Positions 36,072-43,722 of a stretch of DNA of 64,000 bases are shown here, one piece after another. The stretch spans positions 62,001 through 126,000 of the forward strand of contig NZ_FUZT01000008.1 of assembly GCF_900167445.1 (NCBI RefSeq), read 5' to 3'. The position numbers and the translations under genes were made by a program. The notes under the pieces are model-generated. The model did no database searches and was not told the DNA's origin. It worked only from the letters and a program-made list of their open reading frames with translations. Position 1 is the stretch's first letter, and the number at the start of each line of letters is the position of its first letter. The stretch is from Maledivibacter halophilus (GTDB taxonomy: Bacteria; Bacillota; Clostridia; Peptostreptococcales; Caminicellaceae).

Positions 36072-36717
36072 TAAAATCACCAAAGTATTCTTGCTTTCCA
36101 TTTTTTATTATCAAGAGTTTATTACATATTTTCTCAATAAACTCAATTAGATGACTTGTTAATACAATAATATTACCCTGATTACTCATTTCAGATATAA
36201 TATTTTCAACATCTTTTCTAGCCATATAATCTACACCTACAACAGGTTCATCCATAAATATAAATTGGGGATCTCTAAGTAATCCAATGCCGATATTTAC
36301 TCTTCGTTTTTGTCCCCCAGAAAGCTTTGATGCCCTGGTGTTAAATTCATCTAAAAGACCTAAATTCTCTGCTGCTTTTCTGGCTCTATTTAAGATTATT
36401 GACCTATCATTGCTTATGGAAGCACCAAATAGCATAAAATTATCTTTAATAGTCAATTCTTCATAGAATGCTATTTCCTGAGGTACATATCCAATTATAT
36501 CCTTTATATTTCCATCATACAAATTACCATTAATATAATATGAAACATTTCCCTTTGTCGGTTTAAGAATTGTAGCTAAAATTGAAATTAATGTGGATTT
36601 GCCGGCCCCATTAGGACCGACAATACCCAAAATATCTCCATTATTTAAGCTGAAATTTATATCCTTTAAAACATTTTTTCTTTGTATTTTCTTATTTACT
36701 CGACTTACCTTTAACAT
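36046..36717 (-). CDS. ABC exporter ATPase
   Basis: ATP-binding subunit (223 aa) of an ABC-2 exporter. Walker A is GPNGAGKST, the Q-loop region GYVPQEIAFYEELT, the signature KLSGGQKRRVNIGIGL and Walker B FIFMDEPVVGVD, followed by the H-loop LTSHLIEF. All catalytic motifs are intact. I choose the ATG at 36717, two bases after the preceding stop and six bases from GGGATG, rather than the earlier ATG at 36735 inside the upstream gene. Coupled to both permeases, it would power export of an unknown substrate such as a peptide or lipid-like compound. Confidence 0.9.
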   Translation of the reverse strand: MLKVSRVNKKIQRKNVLKDINFSLNNGDILGIVGPNGAGKSTLISILATILKPTKGNVSYYINGNLYDGNIKDIIGYVPQEIAFYEELTIKDNFMLFGASISNDRSIILNRARKAAENLGLLDEFNTRASKLSGGQKRRVNIGIGLLRDPQFIFMDEPVVGVDYMARKDVENIISEMSNQGNIIVLTSHLIEFIEKICNKLLIIKNGKQEYFGDFNEEIKSKI

Positions 36718-36718
36718 T

Positions 36719-38104
36719 TTACATCCCAATTTCATTTAACATCATTGGTAGAAGAAGTTTTGCTTGACTTAACATCATCTCAACACTATTAACAATTTGC
36801 TGACTTTCCTCAGCTGGTAATGTTTTAGATTCAGTTTTGATATCAGAAACTAGAGCTTCTACAGCTTCTCCTCCGATTAACTCAGAACCTAAATTAGTTA
36901 CAACCTCTTTGCCAATTTCTTGAACAAGGGCTTGATTAGTTTCTAATTCCATGATATTGATTTTATCTTCAGCATTTTCTTCAATATTAACTTTTACATC
37001 GTCACCAAAAGCATTATAAGAAACAACTTCATTTATTTTCAAAAACTCTGTTTGCATACCTAATTCAAATTGTCTAATCATATGCTCTTTATCAATAGCT
37101 AAAATAAATTCACTATCAAAATTTTTAAGCTCTTCTAGTTCTGGCATATCAGAGAATGATTTAAATTCAGCTATCAGTGTATCCATTCCTTTATCCCAAT
37201 TATTATTGATTTCATCTTCTAATTCCTTCATGCCTTCATTAAATTCTTCTTCTGTAATTCCAAACTTTTCATAATCTTTATTGTTAATTACTAACTCTTT
37301 TAATTCCTTTACTCTTGCCTGTACTAAGGCCTTAACATTTTCATCCTTTTTAGCAACTTCTAATATATCGGCATATAGATCATAAATACTTAATATGTCA
37401 ATATTTAATTTATATTTAGTTCCCTTTATTTCTTTTTCCTGACCATATACATTTAATGTTATTTTATTATCATCGAGCTTTTCAACCTTGCCATCTAGGT
37501 AATCATAAACAACCTTTCTATATGGCTCATAATTCTTAGCCACTGCTTTATAAAGCTCGTCCTCTTTTTGTATTAAATCTATATAGGCTTTGAAGTCTAT
37601 ATCATTAAGATTAATATCATGGCCTTCTTCTTTTATAACTTCATTAAAGTCTACATAAAATGGCTTTTCATAAAGCTTAGGAGCCTTTATTCCAAGTTCC
37701 CATGGCTTTAAATAAAAGTTTCCATCTATTAATGTCTTACCACTATAGTTAATACCTAAACCAGCATCCATCTTAAATATATCTTTATCGTCATCAGTTA
37801 TCATATTGATATCATAAAGAATTTCAAAGTTTTTAAGTAATGAATTAGCAAATTTAGCCATAGCCTCTGGATCCTGAGACATTTGATTAAACATGCCTTG
37901 TTCAAGGGCTAATTTCTCGTCTAATTCGGTTTTAATAGAAATTGTGGCATTTACATTTTTCTCTTTCCCAGTTTGAACTGAGCTGTACATAATGTGATTA
38001 ATTGGATCCTTAGTTATCATGTAATTTTTAATTGCAGGAATCATAGCTAATCCAGCCACGACAATTACTAGTACTGCTATTAATGCGATGTTCTTCTTAT
38101 TCAT
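36719..38104 (-). CDS. Membrane-anchored extracellular protein linked to the ABC-2 exporter
   Basis: I do not recognise this 461-residue protein. It has an uncleaved-looking N-terminal helix (residues 5-24, NIALIAVLVIVVAGLAMIPA) and then an extracellular part of about 430 acidic residues without cysteines. It contains a central Lys/Glu-rich helical section (EEFNEGMKELEDEINNNWDK) and a helical C-terminus with Met-rich ends (MLSQAKLLLPMMLNEIGM). The open frame extends to 38230, but that extension runs over a promoter; GAGGAGGAAG precedes the ATG at 38104, which is used. As first gene of the exporter operon it may bind the substrate or sense the cell surface. Confidence 0.75.
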   Translation of the reverse strand: MNKKNIALIAVLVIVVAGLAMIPAIKNYMITKDPINHIMYSSVQTGKEKNVNATISIKTELDEKLALEQGMFNQMSQDPEAMAKFANSLLKNFEILYDINMITDDDKDIFKMDAGLGINYSGKTLIDGNFYLKPWELGIKAPKLYEKPFYVDFNEVIKEEGHDINLNDIDFKAYIDLIQKEDELYKAVAKNYEPYRKVVYDYLDGKVEKLDDNKITLNVYGQEKEIKGTKYKLNIDILSIYDLYADILEVAKKDENVKALVQARVKELKELVINNKDYEKFGITEEEFNEGMKELEDEINNNWDKGMDTLIAEFKSFSDMPELEELKNFDSEFILAIDKEHMIRQFELGMQTEFLKINEVVSYNAFGDDVKVNIEENAEDKINIMELETNQALVQEIGKEVVTNLGSELIGGEAVEALVSDIKTESKTLPAEESQQIVNSVEMMLSQAKLLLPMMLNEIGM

Positions 38105-38185
38105 TTTTACTTCCTCCTCATATTCGTCTGCTGCATAAAATTGATTTGTATGTTTTAACTTGGATATAAAATAACATTCTACACT

Positions 38186-38214
38186 ATAATACATCTTTAG
38201 ATTTGTTTTGACAA
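38186..38214 (-). promoter_or_regulatory. Promoter of the ABC-2 exporter operon
   Basis: On the minus strand TTGTCA (38209-38214) and TATTAT (38186-38191) are 17 bases apart, giving a sigma-A-type promoter about 80 bases before the chosen start of the membrane-anchored protein at 38104. Confidence 0.65.
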
Positions 38215-38366
38215 TAGATTTATTTATCATTGTCTTATTTTGTAAGAAATAATTAAGAAATCGAATAATTGAGATGATTTTGTAATTAATTTTCTATGAA
38301 GATATATCTATTCACTACCGAAATATATTATAGAGGATTAATAAGAACAAAAATAAGGAGAGATAT

Positions 38367-39005
38367 ATGAAAATTTCATCTGTAAAGAAAAATAGGATAC
38401 ATACCAACTTTGTTGATCGAAATACTACGGTAAATAAAACTGATGCAGTACAATCTATTTCACCTATTCCTAGATTACAAAATTCATCAAACTTTTCTTC
38501 AGAAAACTCTCTTTTTTTCTATGATGAGTTTTATGATAATATTAAGGATTTGAAAGAAGAATATAAAAGCTTTTATCATAATGAACAAATACTAGGAGAT
38601 GCTATAGTCAATTTTGATAAAAATAGAGATAAATTACTTAGGAATATGAAGGATTTGATTTCTAAATACAATAATGCTGTAAATTCATTGATCTCATTTG
38701 ACAAAGTCTTTGGAACAAAACATGTAAATAATATTGAAAATCTACTTAACAAATATAAAAACCAATTGGAAAACTTAGGTATACATATTGTTGATGAAAG
38801 GAAATTAGAATTGGATGAATATTCTTTTATAAAACAAATAGAAATAAATGAAGATGTTTTGGGTATATTGTTTGAACCAACCAAAGGCCTCATTTTAAAA
38901 TTATATTCTACCTTTAGAAATATTAAAATTCCAAAAAAGGAAGCAATTGAAAGAGAATATGATAATATAGTATACAAGGGAATGATATTAGATAATAAGA
39001 CCTAG
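38367..39005 (+). CDS. Hypothetical helical protein with MKISSV start
   Basis: A 212-residue protein of unknown function, transcribed divergently from the ABC-2 operon. The first 50 residues are Ser/Asn-rich and look disordered; residues 55-135 are predicted helical (NIKDLKEEYKSFYHNEQILG, NRDKLLRNMKDLISKYNNAV), and the C-terminal half is mixed (QIEINEDVLGILFEPTKGLI). The beginning MKISSVKKNRI recalls the start of the FlxA-like protein at 32848-33657. AAGGAGAG precedes the ATG. A flagellar or cell-surface association is only a suggestion from the N-terminal pattern. Confidence 0.65.
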   Translation: MKISSVKKNRIHTNFVDRNTTVNKTDAVQSISPIPRLQNSSNFSSENSLFFYDEFYDNIKDLKEEYKSFYHNEQILGDAIVNFDKNRDKLLRNMKDLISKYNNAVNSLISFDKVFGTKHVNNIENLLNKYKNQLENLGIHIVDERKLELDEYSFIKQIEINEDVLGILFEPTKGLILKLYSTFRNIKIPKKEAIEREYDNIVYKGMILDNKT

Positions 39006-39014
39006 AAAAGATAA

Positions 39015-39055
39015 AAAAACCCCGGCAAAGAAGATTAATTAATCTTCTTTGCCGG
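39015..39055. terminator. Bidirectional terminator with a perfect 34-bp palindrome
   Basis: Positions 39022-39055 (CCGGCAAAGAAGATTAA and its exact complement) form a 17-base-pair palindrome without spare bases. On the minus strand it is followed by GGTTTTTTT and ends the pduL transcript; the plus-strand gene 38367-39005 also reads into it. Confidence 0.85.
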
Positions 39056-39084
39056 AATTCTTTAAACTTTAAAGTTATTTATTT

Positions 39085-39660
39085 TCACTTAATTATTTCC
39101 ACCATATTTCCGTTTTTAAGTCCCGCTGCATTTCCTTCTTCTAGGTCAATATGAAACTCTAGTGCATAATTTGGACTTACTCTGACTAAGACATTATCAA
39201 ATATTAGACCCCTTTTACCTTCAACGGGAACCTTTACTATGTCCTTATCCTTAACGCCAAATCTTTCACCATCAGTTGTATGCATATGTATATGTCTTGC
39301 AGCAACAATAATTCCCTCTTCTATTTCAACTTCTCCCTTAGGACCTACTATTTTAGCTCCCGGGCTTCCTGCTAAATCCCCTGAGTCTCTAACAGGAGCC
39401 TTAACACCTAAAACAAAACCGTCAGACATTGAAATCTCAATCTGAGTCTTTCCTCTTGCAGGTCCCAAAACTCTTACTCCCTTTAAAGTTCCCTTTGGAC
39501 CAACTATGTCAACCTTTTCCTCACATGCATATTGCCCTGGCTGTGAGAGGTCTTTAAAATTAGTAAGCTCATATCCCTTTCCAAATAAAGTTTCAATATC
39601 TTCTTTGCTTAAATGTATATGACGGTTGGATAAGCCAACTGGTACTAAGTTTTTGCTCAT
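39085..39660 (-). CDS. pduL: Phosphate propanoyltransferase / phosphotransacetylase PduL
   Basis: A 191-residue phosphotransacylase that interconverts acyl-CoA and acyl-phosphate. Two PduL domains are visible from their zinc-binding histidine motifs, PVGLSNRHIHLSKEDIETLF and IVAARHIHMHTTDGERFG, with KVDIVGPKGTLKGVRVLGPA and RGKTQIEISMSDGFVLGV between them. GAGGAGG lies before the ATG at 39660; the frame start at 39702 is upstream of it. No microcompartment shell or diol dehydratase genes are nearby and no encapsulation peptide is obvious, so it probably serves general acetate or propionate fermentation in the cytoplasm. Confidence 0.94.
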   Translation of the reverse strand: MSKNLVPVGLSNRHIHLSKEDIETLFGKGYELTNFKDLSQPGQYACEEKVDIVGPKGTLKGVRVLGPARGKTQIEISMSDGFVLGVKAPVRDSGDLAGSPGAKIVGPKGEVEIEEGIIVAARHIHMHTTDGERFGVKDKDIVKVPVEGKRGLIFDNVLVRVSPNYALEFHIDLEEGNAAGLKNGNMVEIIK

Positions 39661-39763
39661 ATATTTTTCCTCCTCAAAGCAGTTATTGTATACATTATAC
39701 ATTAATATATTATCATATAATTTATCTATTGTGTCAAATATTTATTAAATCCAAATAATATTT

Positions 39764-40063
39764 TTAAAGTTTTTCTCTGACTGATTTTACTTTACCTTCC
39801 ATAGTTGAATTCTTATCTCTTCTATCATCAATTTTTATGCTGGTTGAAACTCTTAATGCACCATTTTCAAATGGAACATCATGCATTTTTCTAATAAGGT
39901 TTAAAATCAAATCTAAATCTCCTTCAACTATTGTTCCCATTGGTGTAAGCTGATATTTGATTTTCTTCTCTCCTTCCAATACTTTATGACAGTTTGCCAC
40001 ATATTTGCTCAAGCTAGTCTCCTTAGTACCTAAAGGTACTATTGTAAATTCTACAATTGCCAT
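39764..40063 (-). CDS. MTH1187-family thiamine-binding protein (UPF0045)
   Basis: A 99-residue protein of the MTH1187/YkoF-like ferredoxin-fold family, which binds thiamine or its pyrimidine part. It shows the family pattern MAIVEFTIVPLGTKETSLSK, KYQLTPMGTIVEGDLDLIL and a late STSIKIDDRRDK. The ATG at 40063 follows AAGGGGGC; the frame start at 40105 lies inside the upstream gene. It comes 19 bases after the iron-sulfur flavoprotein gene and probably shares its transcript. No TPP riboswitch was recognised nearby. Confidence 0.88.
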   Translation of the reverse strand: MAIVEFTIVPLGTKETSLSKYVANCHKVLEGEKKIKYQLTPMGTIVEGDLDLILNLIRKMHDVPFENGALRVSTSIKIDDRRDKNSTMEGKVKSVREKL

Positions 40064-40082
40064 TATACTGCCCCCTTTTTCA

Positions 40083-40652
40083 TCATTCACATAATTTTTG
40101 GCCAATATTATAGGCCCTTTTTAAAATCTCCCTTTCATTAACCATAGAAATTTTATCTGTGTTATCAATAAGTAATTCTTCGGTAAATTCAGTATTAGCA
40201 GCTTTAAAAAACAATTCCACTACCTTTATGGCTCCAATGAAACCATCCTTGCCTTGTTTTGCACCGGCAGTAGATATAAATATCCCCTTTCTACTTTTAT
40301 TTATATCTATTATAGGCTTTTTACAAATAAATTTACTTGCCCACAAAGCATGACATCTATCAATCATTAATTTACTTATACTGCTAACTGAATTAAAATA
40401 TAATGGAGAAGCAAGTATAATTACATCAGCTTTATTAAATTCACTATATAGTTTTTTCATATCATCATCATATATACATTCTCCTGTATTACCACATCTA
40501 TAGCATCCTATACATTGCTTTATTTCTAATTTTGAAAGTTGATATTTATTGATTTCTGAGTCACACTTTTTTATACCTCTTAATACTTCATCTAATAATG
40601 TATCTGTATTTTTACCTGCTCTGGGACTTCCTAATAACGCCAATACTTTCAA
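40083..40652 (-). CDS. Iron-sulfur flavoprotein-like NAD(P)H oxidoreductase
   Basis: A 189-residue flavodoxin-fold protein, paralogous in type to the one at 21109-21684. It has LALLGSPRAGKNTDTLLDEV for the FMN phosphate and the compact cluster motif CIGCYRCGNTGEC, spacing C-x2-C-x2-C-x5-C, the classical Isf pattern. IILASPLYFNSVSSISKLMI and ISTAGAKQGKDG follow as usual. It would move electrons between ferredoxin and small acceptors such as oxygen or peroxide. A weak AGGTAAGC-like site precedes the ATG. It lies beside the divergent superoxide reductase gene. Confidence 0.88.
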   Translation of the reverse strand: MKVLALLGSPRAGKNTDTLLDEVLRGIKKCDSEINKYQLSKLEIKQCIGCYRCGNTGECIYDDDMKKLYSEFNKADVIILASPLYFNSVSSISKLMIDRCHALWASKFICKKPIIDINKSRKGIFISTAGAKQGKDGFIGAIKVVELFFKAANTEFTEELLIDNTDKISMVNEREILKRAYNIGQKLCE

Positions 40653-40899
40653 AGCTTACCTCCGTAAAAATTATTTGTATTTATGCTTATACCATTAATA
40701 TACTATAACTTTGTTTTTCTTCCAAGGTAATCATAAAATATTTTATAGATAAACAAATTAGTATCTCTTCTATGATTTTGAAACAATATATAACAGCTAG
40801 TTTTAAAAAAATTATAAATAAATCGTTATTTTTTCAAAGTTTTGGATATATATATAAATAGATTAAAAAAGATTAATTTAAAATTTAGGAGGTTACCAA

Positions 40900-41274
40900 A
40901 TGAAAACATTAGGTCAATTTTTACAAACTGGAGATTGGAAAGGAGAAAAGCATGTTCCTGTAATACATGCTCCTGAAAAAGTTAAAGCTGGTGAAGGATT
41001 TGATTTAAAAGTTTCTATCGGAGATGAAATAAAACATCCAAATACATTAGAACATCACATTTCATGGTTCAAAGTTTTTTTCCATCCAGAAAACGCTAAA
41101 TTTCCTGTTGAAATAGGAGATTTTAAATTTACTGCCCATGGTGAAGGGGAAGTGCTTGATGAACCTGTTGCTTTAACAAATGTTAAACTGAATAAATCAG
41201 GTACAATTTATGCTGTAAGTTACTGTAATATACATGGACTTTGGGAAAACAGCAAAGAAATAGTAGTTGAATAA
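40900..41274 (+). CDS. Class II superoxide reductase (neelaredoxin, SORL domain)
   Basis: A 124-residue cytoplasmic iron protein that reduces superoxide to peroxide without making oxygen. The mononuclear Fe(His)4Cys site can be read: His in GEKHVPVIHAP (with the preceding Glu-Lys), two His in HPNTLEHHISW, and CysxxHis in SYCNIHG. The N-terminal rubredoxin-like desulforedoxin domain is absent, so it is class II. TAGGAGGTTACCAA precedes the ATG. It is divergent from a flavoprotein gene and near a peroxiredoxin gene, the expected partner for removing the peroxide product. Confidence 0.95.
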   Translation: MKTLGQFLQTGDWKGEKHVPVIHAPEKVKAGEGFDLKVSIGDEIKHPNTLEHHISWFKVFFHPENAKFPVEIGDFKFTAHGEGEVLDEPVALTNVKLNKSGTIYAVSYCNIHGLWENSKEIVVE

Positions 41275-41276
41275 AA

Positions 41277-41307
41277 CCAAAAGCCCCTTTTGATAGGGGC
41301 TTTTTTA
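41277..41307 (+). terminator. Terminator after superoxide reductase
   Basis: AAAAGCCCC and GGGGCTTTT pair around TTTTGATA-like loop sequence and are followed by TTTTTTATTTT on the plus strand, three bases after the stop codon. Confidence 0.9.
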
Positions 41308-41359
41308 TTTTAAAAACTTCAAAGAGTCACCGCCACCTTAGAACTTACCTATTAGAACT

Positions 41360-41385
41360 ACAAAAGCGCCATCCGGCGCTTTGTT
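41360..41385 (-). terminator. Terminator after the 57-residue protein gene
   Basis: AAAGCGCC and GGCGCTTT form an eight-base GC-rich stem with a four-base loop at 41363-41382, followed on the minus strand by TTTTGTAG. Confidence 0.7.
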
Positions 41386-41387
41386 AA

Positions 41388-41561
41388 TTATGCCATAGCT
41401 TTTTCCAGTTTTTCAAGATGCTGAAGTGGAAAACTCCTTAATAATTCTTTGAATTGATCAACTGTCAGTCCTGATGTAGTAGTATATATTCTTATTTTCT
41501 CATCTAAATCTGCATTTATAAACTTTTGTTTTATTTCTTGGAATTCAGCAGTTGTAGCCAT
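41388..41561 (-). CDS. Small helical protein of unknown function
   Basis: A 57-residue protein, MATTAEFQEIKQKFINADLD followed by EKIRIYTTTSGLTVDQFKEL and a helical end. The open frame is longer (to 41681), but AAGGAGTG lies seven bases before the ATG at 41561, so the short form is chosen. It is compact, charged and without Cys or membrane helix. Its good ribosome binding site and dedicated terminator argue that it is a real gene. The family is not recognised. Confidence 0.7.
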   Translation of the reverse strand: MATTAEFQEIKQKFINADLDEKIRIYTTTSGLTVDQFKELLRSFPLQHLEKLEKAMA

Positions 41562-41734
41562 AAAATCACTCCTTACTTTTTGTAGTAATATTATTATTAG
41601 TGGTTTTGAGGATTTTATACTACCTGTTTCAAAATAAAAACTATATAAATCTAATCCAATAAAACTGAAAAAAGAAATCATCTTCTGAGCTTACCGATGT
41701 AAATCAAGGTTTAAAAGCCTACATATATGTTAAA

Positions 41735-42271
41735 CTAACTATACACTTCCTCCTTTAAAGAACCAACAAAGGGAAGATTTCTGTACTTTTCAGCATAATC
41801 AATGCCATATCCAACAATAAATTCATCTGGAATTTTAAAGCCTATATAATCAACTTTAATATCCACTTTTCTTCTCTCAGGTTTATCTAGTAGTGTACAT
41901 ATCTTCATGCTTTTAGGTTTTCGTGATTTTAAATTTTTTAATAAGTATTTTAAAGTTAATCCTGTGTCTATAATATCTTCAATTATCAGTATATTCTTGT
42001 TTTCTATACTAAAATCTAAATCCTTGTTGATCTTTACAACACCTGAGCTTTCCGTTGAAGCACCATAACTAGAAACGTCAATAAAGTCTACTGTAACAGG
42101 TATATCAATATTTCTAATTAAATCACTTAGAAATATATTAGCACCTTTTAAAACACCAATAACTATTAAATCCTTTCCTACATAATCTTTAGTGATAATC
42201 TTTCCTAGCTCACAAACCTTTTCTTTTATCTTTTCTTCAGAAAATAGTACTTCTTTTACATCATCTCTCAT
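41735..42271 (-). CDS. hpt: Hypoxanthine phosphoribosyltransferase
   Basis: A 178-residue purine salvage enzyme converting hypoxanthine or guanine with PRPP to IMP or GMP. The PRPP loop is NILIIEDIIDTGLTLKYLL; other family segments are DLIVIGVLKGANIFLSDLIR, SSYGASTESSGVVKI (flexible loop) and PDEFIVGYGIDYAEKYRNLP at the base-binding C-terminus. All expected acidic residues of the PRPP loop are present. GGAAGGTG precedes the ATG. It stands alone here, without tilS or ftsH that often neighbour it in Firmicutes. Confidence 0.96.
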   Translation of the reverse strand: MRDDVKEVLFSEEKIKEKVCELGKIITKDYVGKDLIVIGVLKGANIFLSDLIRNIDIPVTVDFIDVSSYGASTESSGVVKINKDLDFSIENKNILIIEDIIDTGLTLKYLLKNLKSRKPKSMKICTLLDKPERRKVDIKVDYIGFKIPDEFIVGYGIDYAEKYRNLPFVGSLKEEVYS

Positions 42272-42399
42272 CTACAACACCTTCCTTATACTTACTACAG
42301 ATATAATAATACCATAAAGTAGAATTAATATTGATAAAAAATAGTAAAACTCAAAATGAATTTGAAAAAAATCATAAATCCCCTTACATTTTTTGATAT

Positions 42400-42726
42400 T
42401 TATTGTTCATCCTCATCCTTGATTTCATATTCAACATTTTCTATTGTTTTATCTTTATCTACCTTTATATTTTCATCCCCTTTATTGGAAATATACTTGT
42501 CCAGTTCACTGGAAATTGAAGAAATAACATAAACAGCCAATAAAGCATCATCAATAAATCCAAATCCAAGAACGGCCTCAGGAATTATATCCAATGGTGA
42601 GAACACATAAATAAGCATTGCCAGTACCATAATTTTTTTAAATATGCTTACGTCCTTATCTAATAAATATTTATATAAAACTGTTACTCTCCTAAAAAAT
42701 TTTAAAAAAGCCTTAAAAAAATTCAA
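42400..42726 (-). CDS. DUF1232 (YkvA-like) membrane protein
   Basis: A 108-residue protein, or about 119 with an upstream start, with the DUF1232 core: VTVLYKYLLDKDVSIFKKIM followed by the hydrophobic segment AMLIYVFSPLDIIPEAVLGF and the conserved FIDDALLAVYVI. The C-terminus is acidic. The function of the family is unknown. The only TTG/ATG/GTG start in frame is TTG at 42726, which lacks a ribosome binding site. A strong GGGAGG at 42768-42773 is instead placed eight bases before an in-frame ATT at 42757-42759, so translation may begin there. A Fur-type box lies about 170 bases upstream. Confidence 0.78.
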   Translation of the reverse strand: MNFFKAFLKFFRRVTVLYKYLLDKDVSIFKKIMVLAMLIYVFSPLDIIPEAVLGFGFIDDALLAVYVISSISSELDKYISNKGDENIKVDKDKTIENVEYEIKDEDEQ

Positions 42727-42931
42727 ATTATTATGTTTTGGATGATATCTATTTTTAATTAAAAATACCTCCCTTCAACAGTGTAAATGCTTTCAAAATA
42801 ATATCTTAACATTTAGCCATCATCATAGTGAAACAGCACTCAAATTTATTATACCTTAAAGTTACTTATTTTTATTATTCACTATATTATAACAATATCC
42901 TTCAAAAATATAAATATTTCTTTTAAATTGA

Positions 42932-42946
42932 TGATAATAATTATCA
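42932..42946. promoter_or_regulatory. Fur-type box between the DUF1232 and peroxiredoxin genes
   Basis: TGATAATAATTATCA is a perfect 7-1-7 inverted repeat, identical to the Bacillus Fur consensus TGATAATNATTATCA and close to the PerR consensus TTATAATNATTATAA. It lies in the 400-base divergent region between the DUF1232 gene (minus) and the peroxiredoxin gene (plus), about 60 bases upstream of the latter's promoter. Which gene it controls is not clear from position. Confidence 0.6.
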
Positions 42947-43004
42947 TTATTATGTTTAAACCATTATCATTTTGGGAAGATATATAATAAATTAGAAATA
43001 TTAA

Positions 43005-43033
43005 TTGGCAACAATAGTTTATGCAAATATTAT
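43005..43033 (+). promoter_or_regulatory. Promoter of the peroxiredoxin gene
   Basis: TTGGCA (43005-43010) and TATTAT (43028-43033) lie 17 bases apart, about 95 bases before the coding start at 43129, each one base off the sigma-A consensus. Confidence 0.6.
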
Positions 43034-43128
43034 ACTCAATTTATTTTAAAAAATTGTATATATATTCAATATAATTTTAAAACTATATATGAATTGAGAA
43101 AAACAATTTATAAGGAGGTAATTTAGTA

Positions 43129-43668
43129 ATGGCTGAAAGATTAGTTGGAGTAAAAGCTCCTGATTTTGAAATGAAAACTGCCCTAGGTGATGGGGAAAAC
43201 TTTGGTAAGGTTAGTTTAAGTGATTACAAAGGCAAGTGGTTAGTTATGTTTTTCTATCCCCTAGATTTCACTTTTGTTTGCCCTACAGAAATTACTGGTT
43301 TTAGTAGTAAACATGAAGATTTTAGTAATCTCAATGCAGAAATATTAGCTGTAAGTACAGATAGTATTCATTCCCATAAGGCTTGGATGGGTCTATCACC
43401 TGATGAAGGTGGAATTGGAAAGCTAAAATTCCCTGTTGCTTCCGATATAACTCATCAAGTCTCAAGGGATTATGGAGTTTATGTTGAAGAAGAAGGAATT
43501 GCATTAAGAGGTCTATTTATAGTAGACCCGGATGGAGTACTAAAATATTCTGTTATACATGACCTAAATGTAGGAAGAAGTACAGATGAAGTTCTTCGGG
43601 TTTTAAGAGCACTTCAAACTGGAGGATTATGCCCCCTTGGTTGGGATGAAGGAGATAAATTGTTGTAA
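43129..43668 (+). CDS. 2-Cys peroxiredoxin (AhpC/TSA family)
   Basis: Thiol peroxidase of 179 residues that reduces hydrogen peroxide and organic peroxides. The peroxidatic Cys is in FFYPLDFTFVCPTEITGFS and the resolving Cys in the C-terminal GGLCPLGWDEG, so it is a typical 2-Cys enzyme acting as dimers or decamers. No AhpF flavoprotein is adjacent; a thioredoxin or NADH-linked reductase elsewhere would recharge it. AAGGAGGTAA precedes the ATG. A promoter and a Fur/PerR-type box upstream fit regulation by iron or peroxide. It complements the superoxide reductase at 40900. Confidence 0.95.
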   Translation: MAERLVGVKAPDFEMKTALGDGENFGKVSLSDYKGKWLVMFFYPLDFTFVCPTEITGFSSKHEDFSNLNAEILAVSTDSIHSHKAWMGLSPDEGGIGKLKFPVASDITHQVSRDYGVYVEEEGIALRGLFIVDPDGVLKYSVIHDLNVGRSTDEVLRVLRALQTGGLCPLGWDEGDKLL

Positions 43669-43682
43669 GGTTAGTAAATAGA

Positions 43683-43722
43683 AAAAGAGCAATACCTACT
43701 AAAGATGGTATTGCTCTTTTTT
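43683..43722. terminator. Bidirectional terminator between the peroxiredoxin and sirtuin genes
   Basis: AAAGAGCAATACC pairs with GGTATTGCTCTTT across a ten-base loop, with a T-run on both sides. It ends the plus-strand peroxiredoxin gene and the minus-strand sirtuin gene, whose stop codon overlaps its edge. Confidence 0.88.

Noticed and set aside
38105-38230. 42-residue N-terminal extension of the exporter-linked membrane protein
   Set aside because: It runs over a -35/-10 pair and the strong GAGGAGG site that serves the ATG at 38104.
39085-39660. A propanediol-utilisation microcompartment locus around pduL
   Set aside because: No shell, dehydratase or cobalamin genes are present; pduL stands alone.
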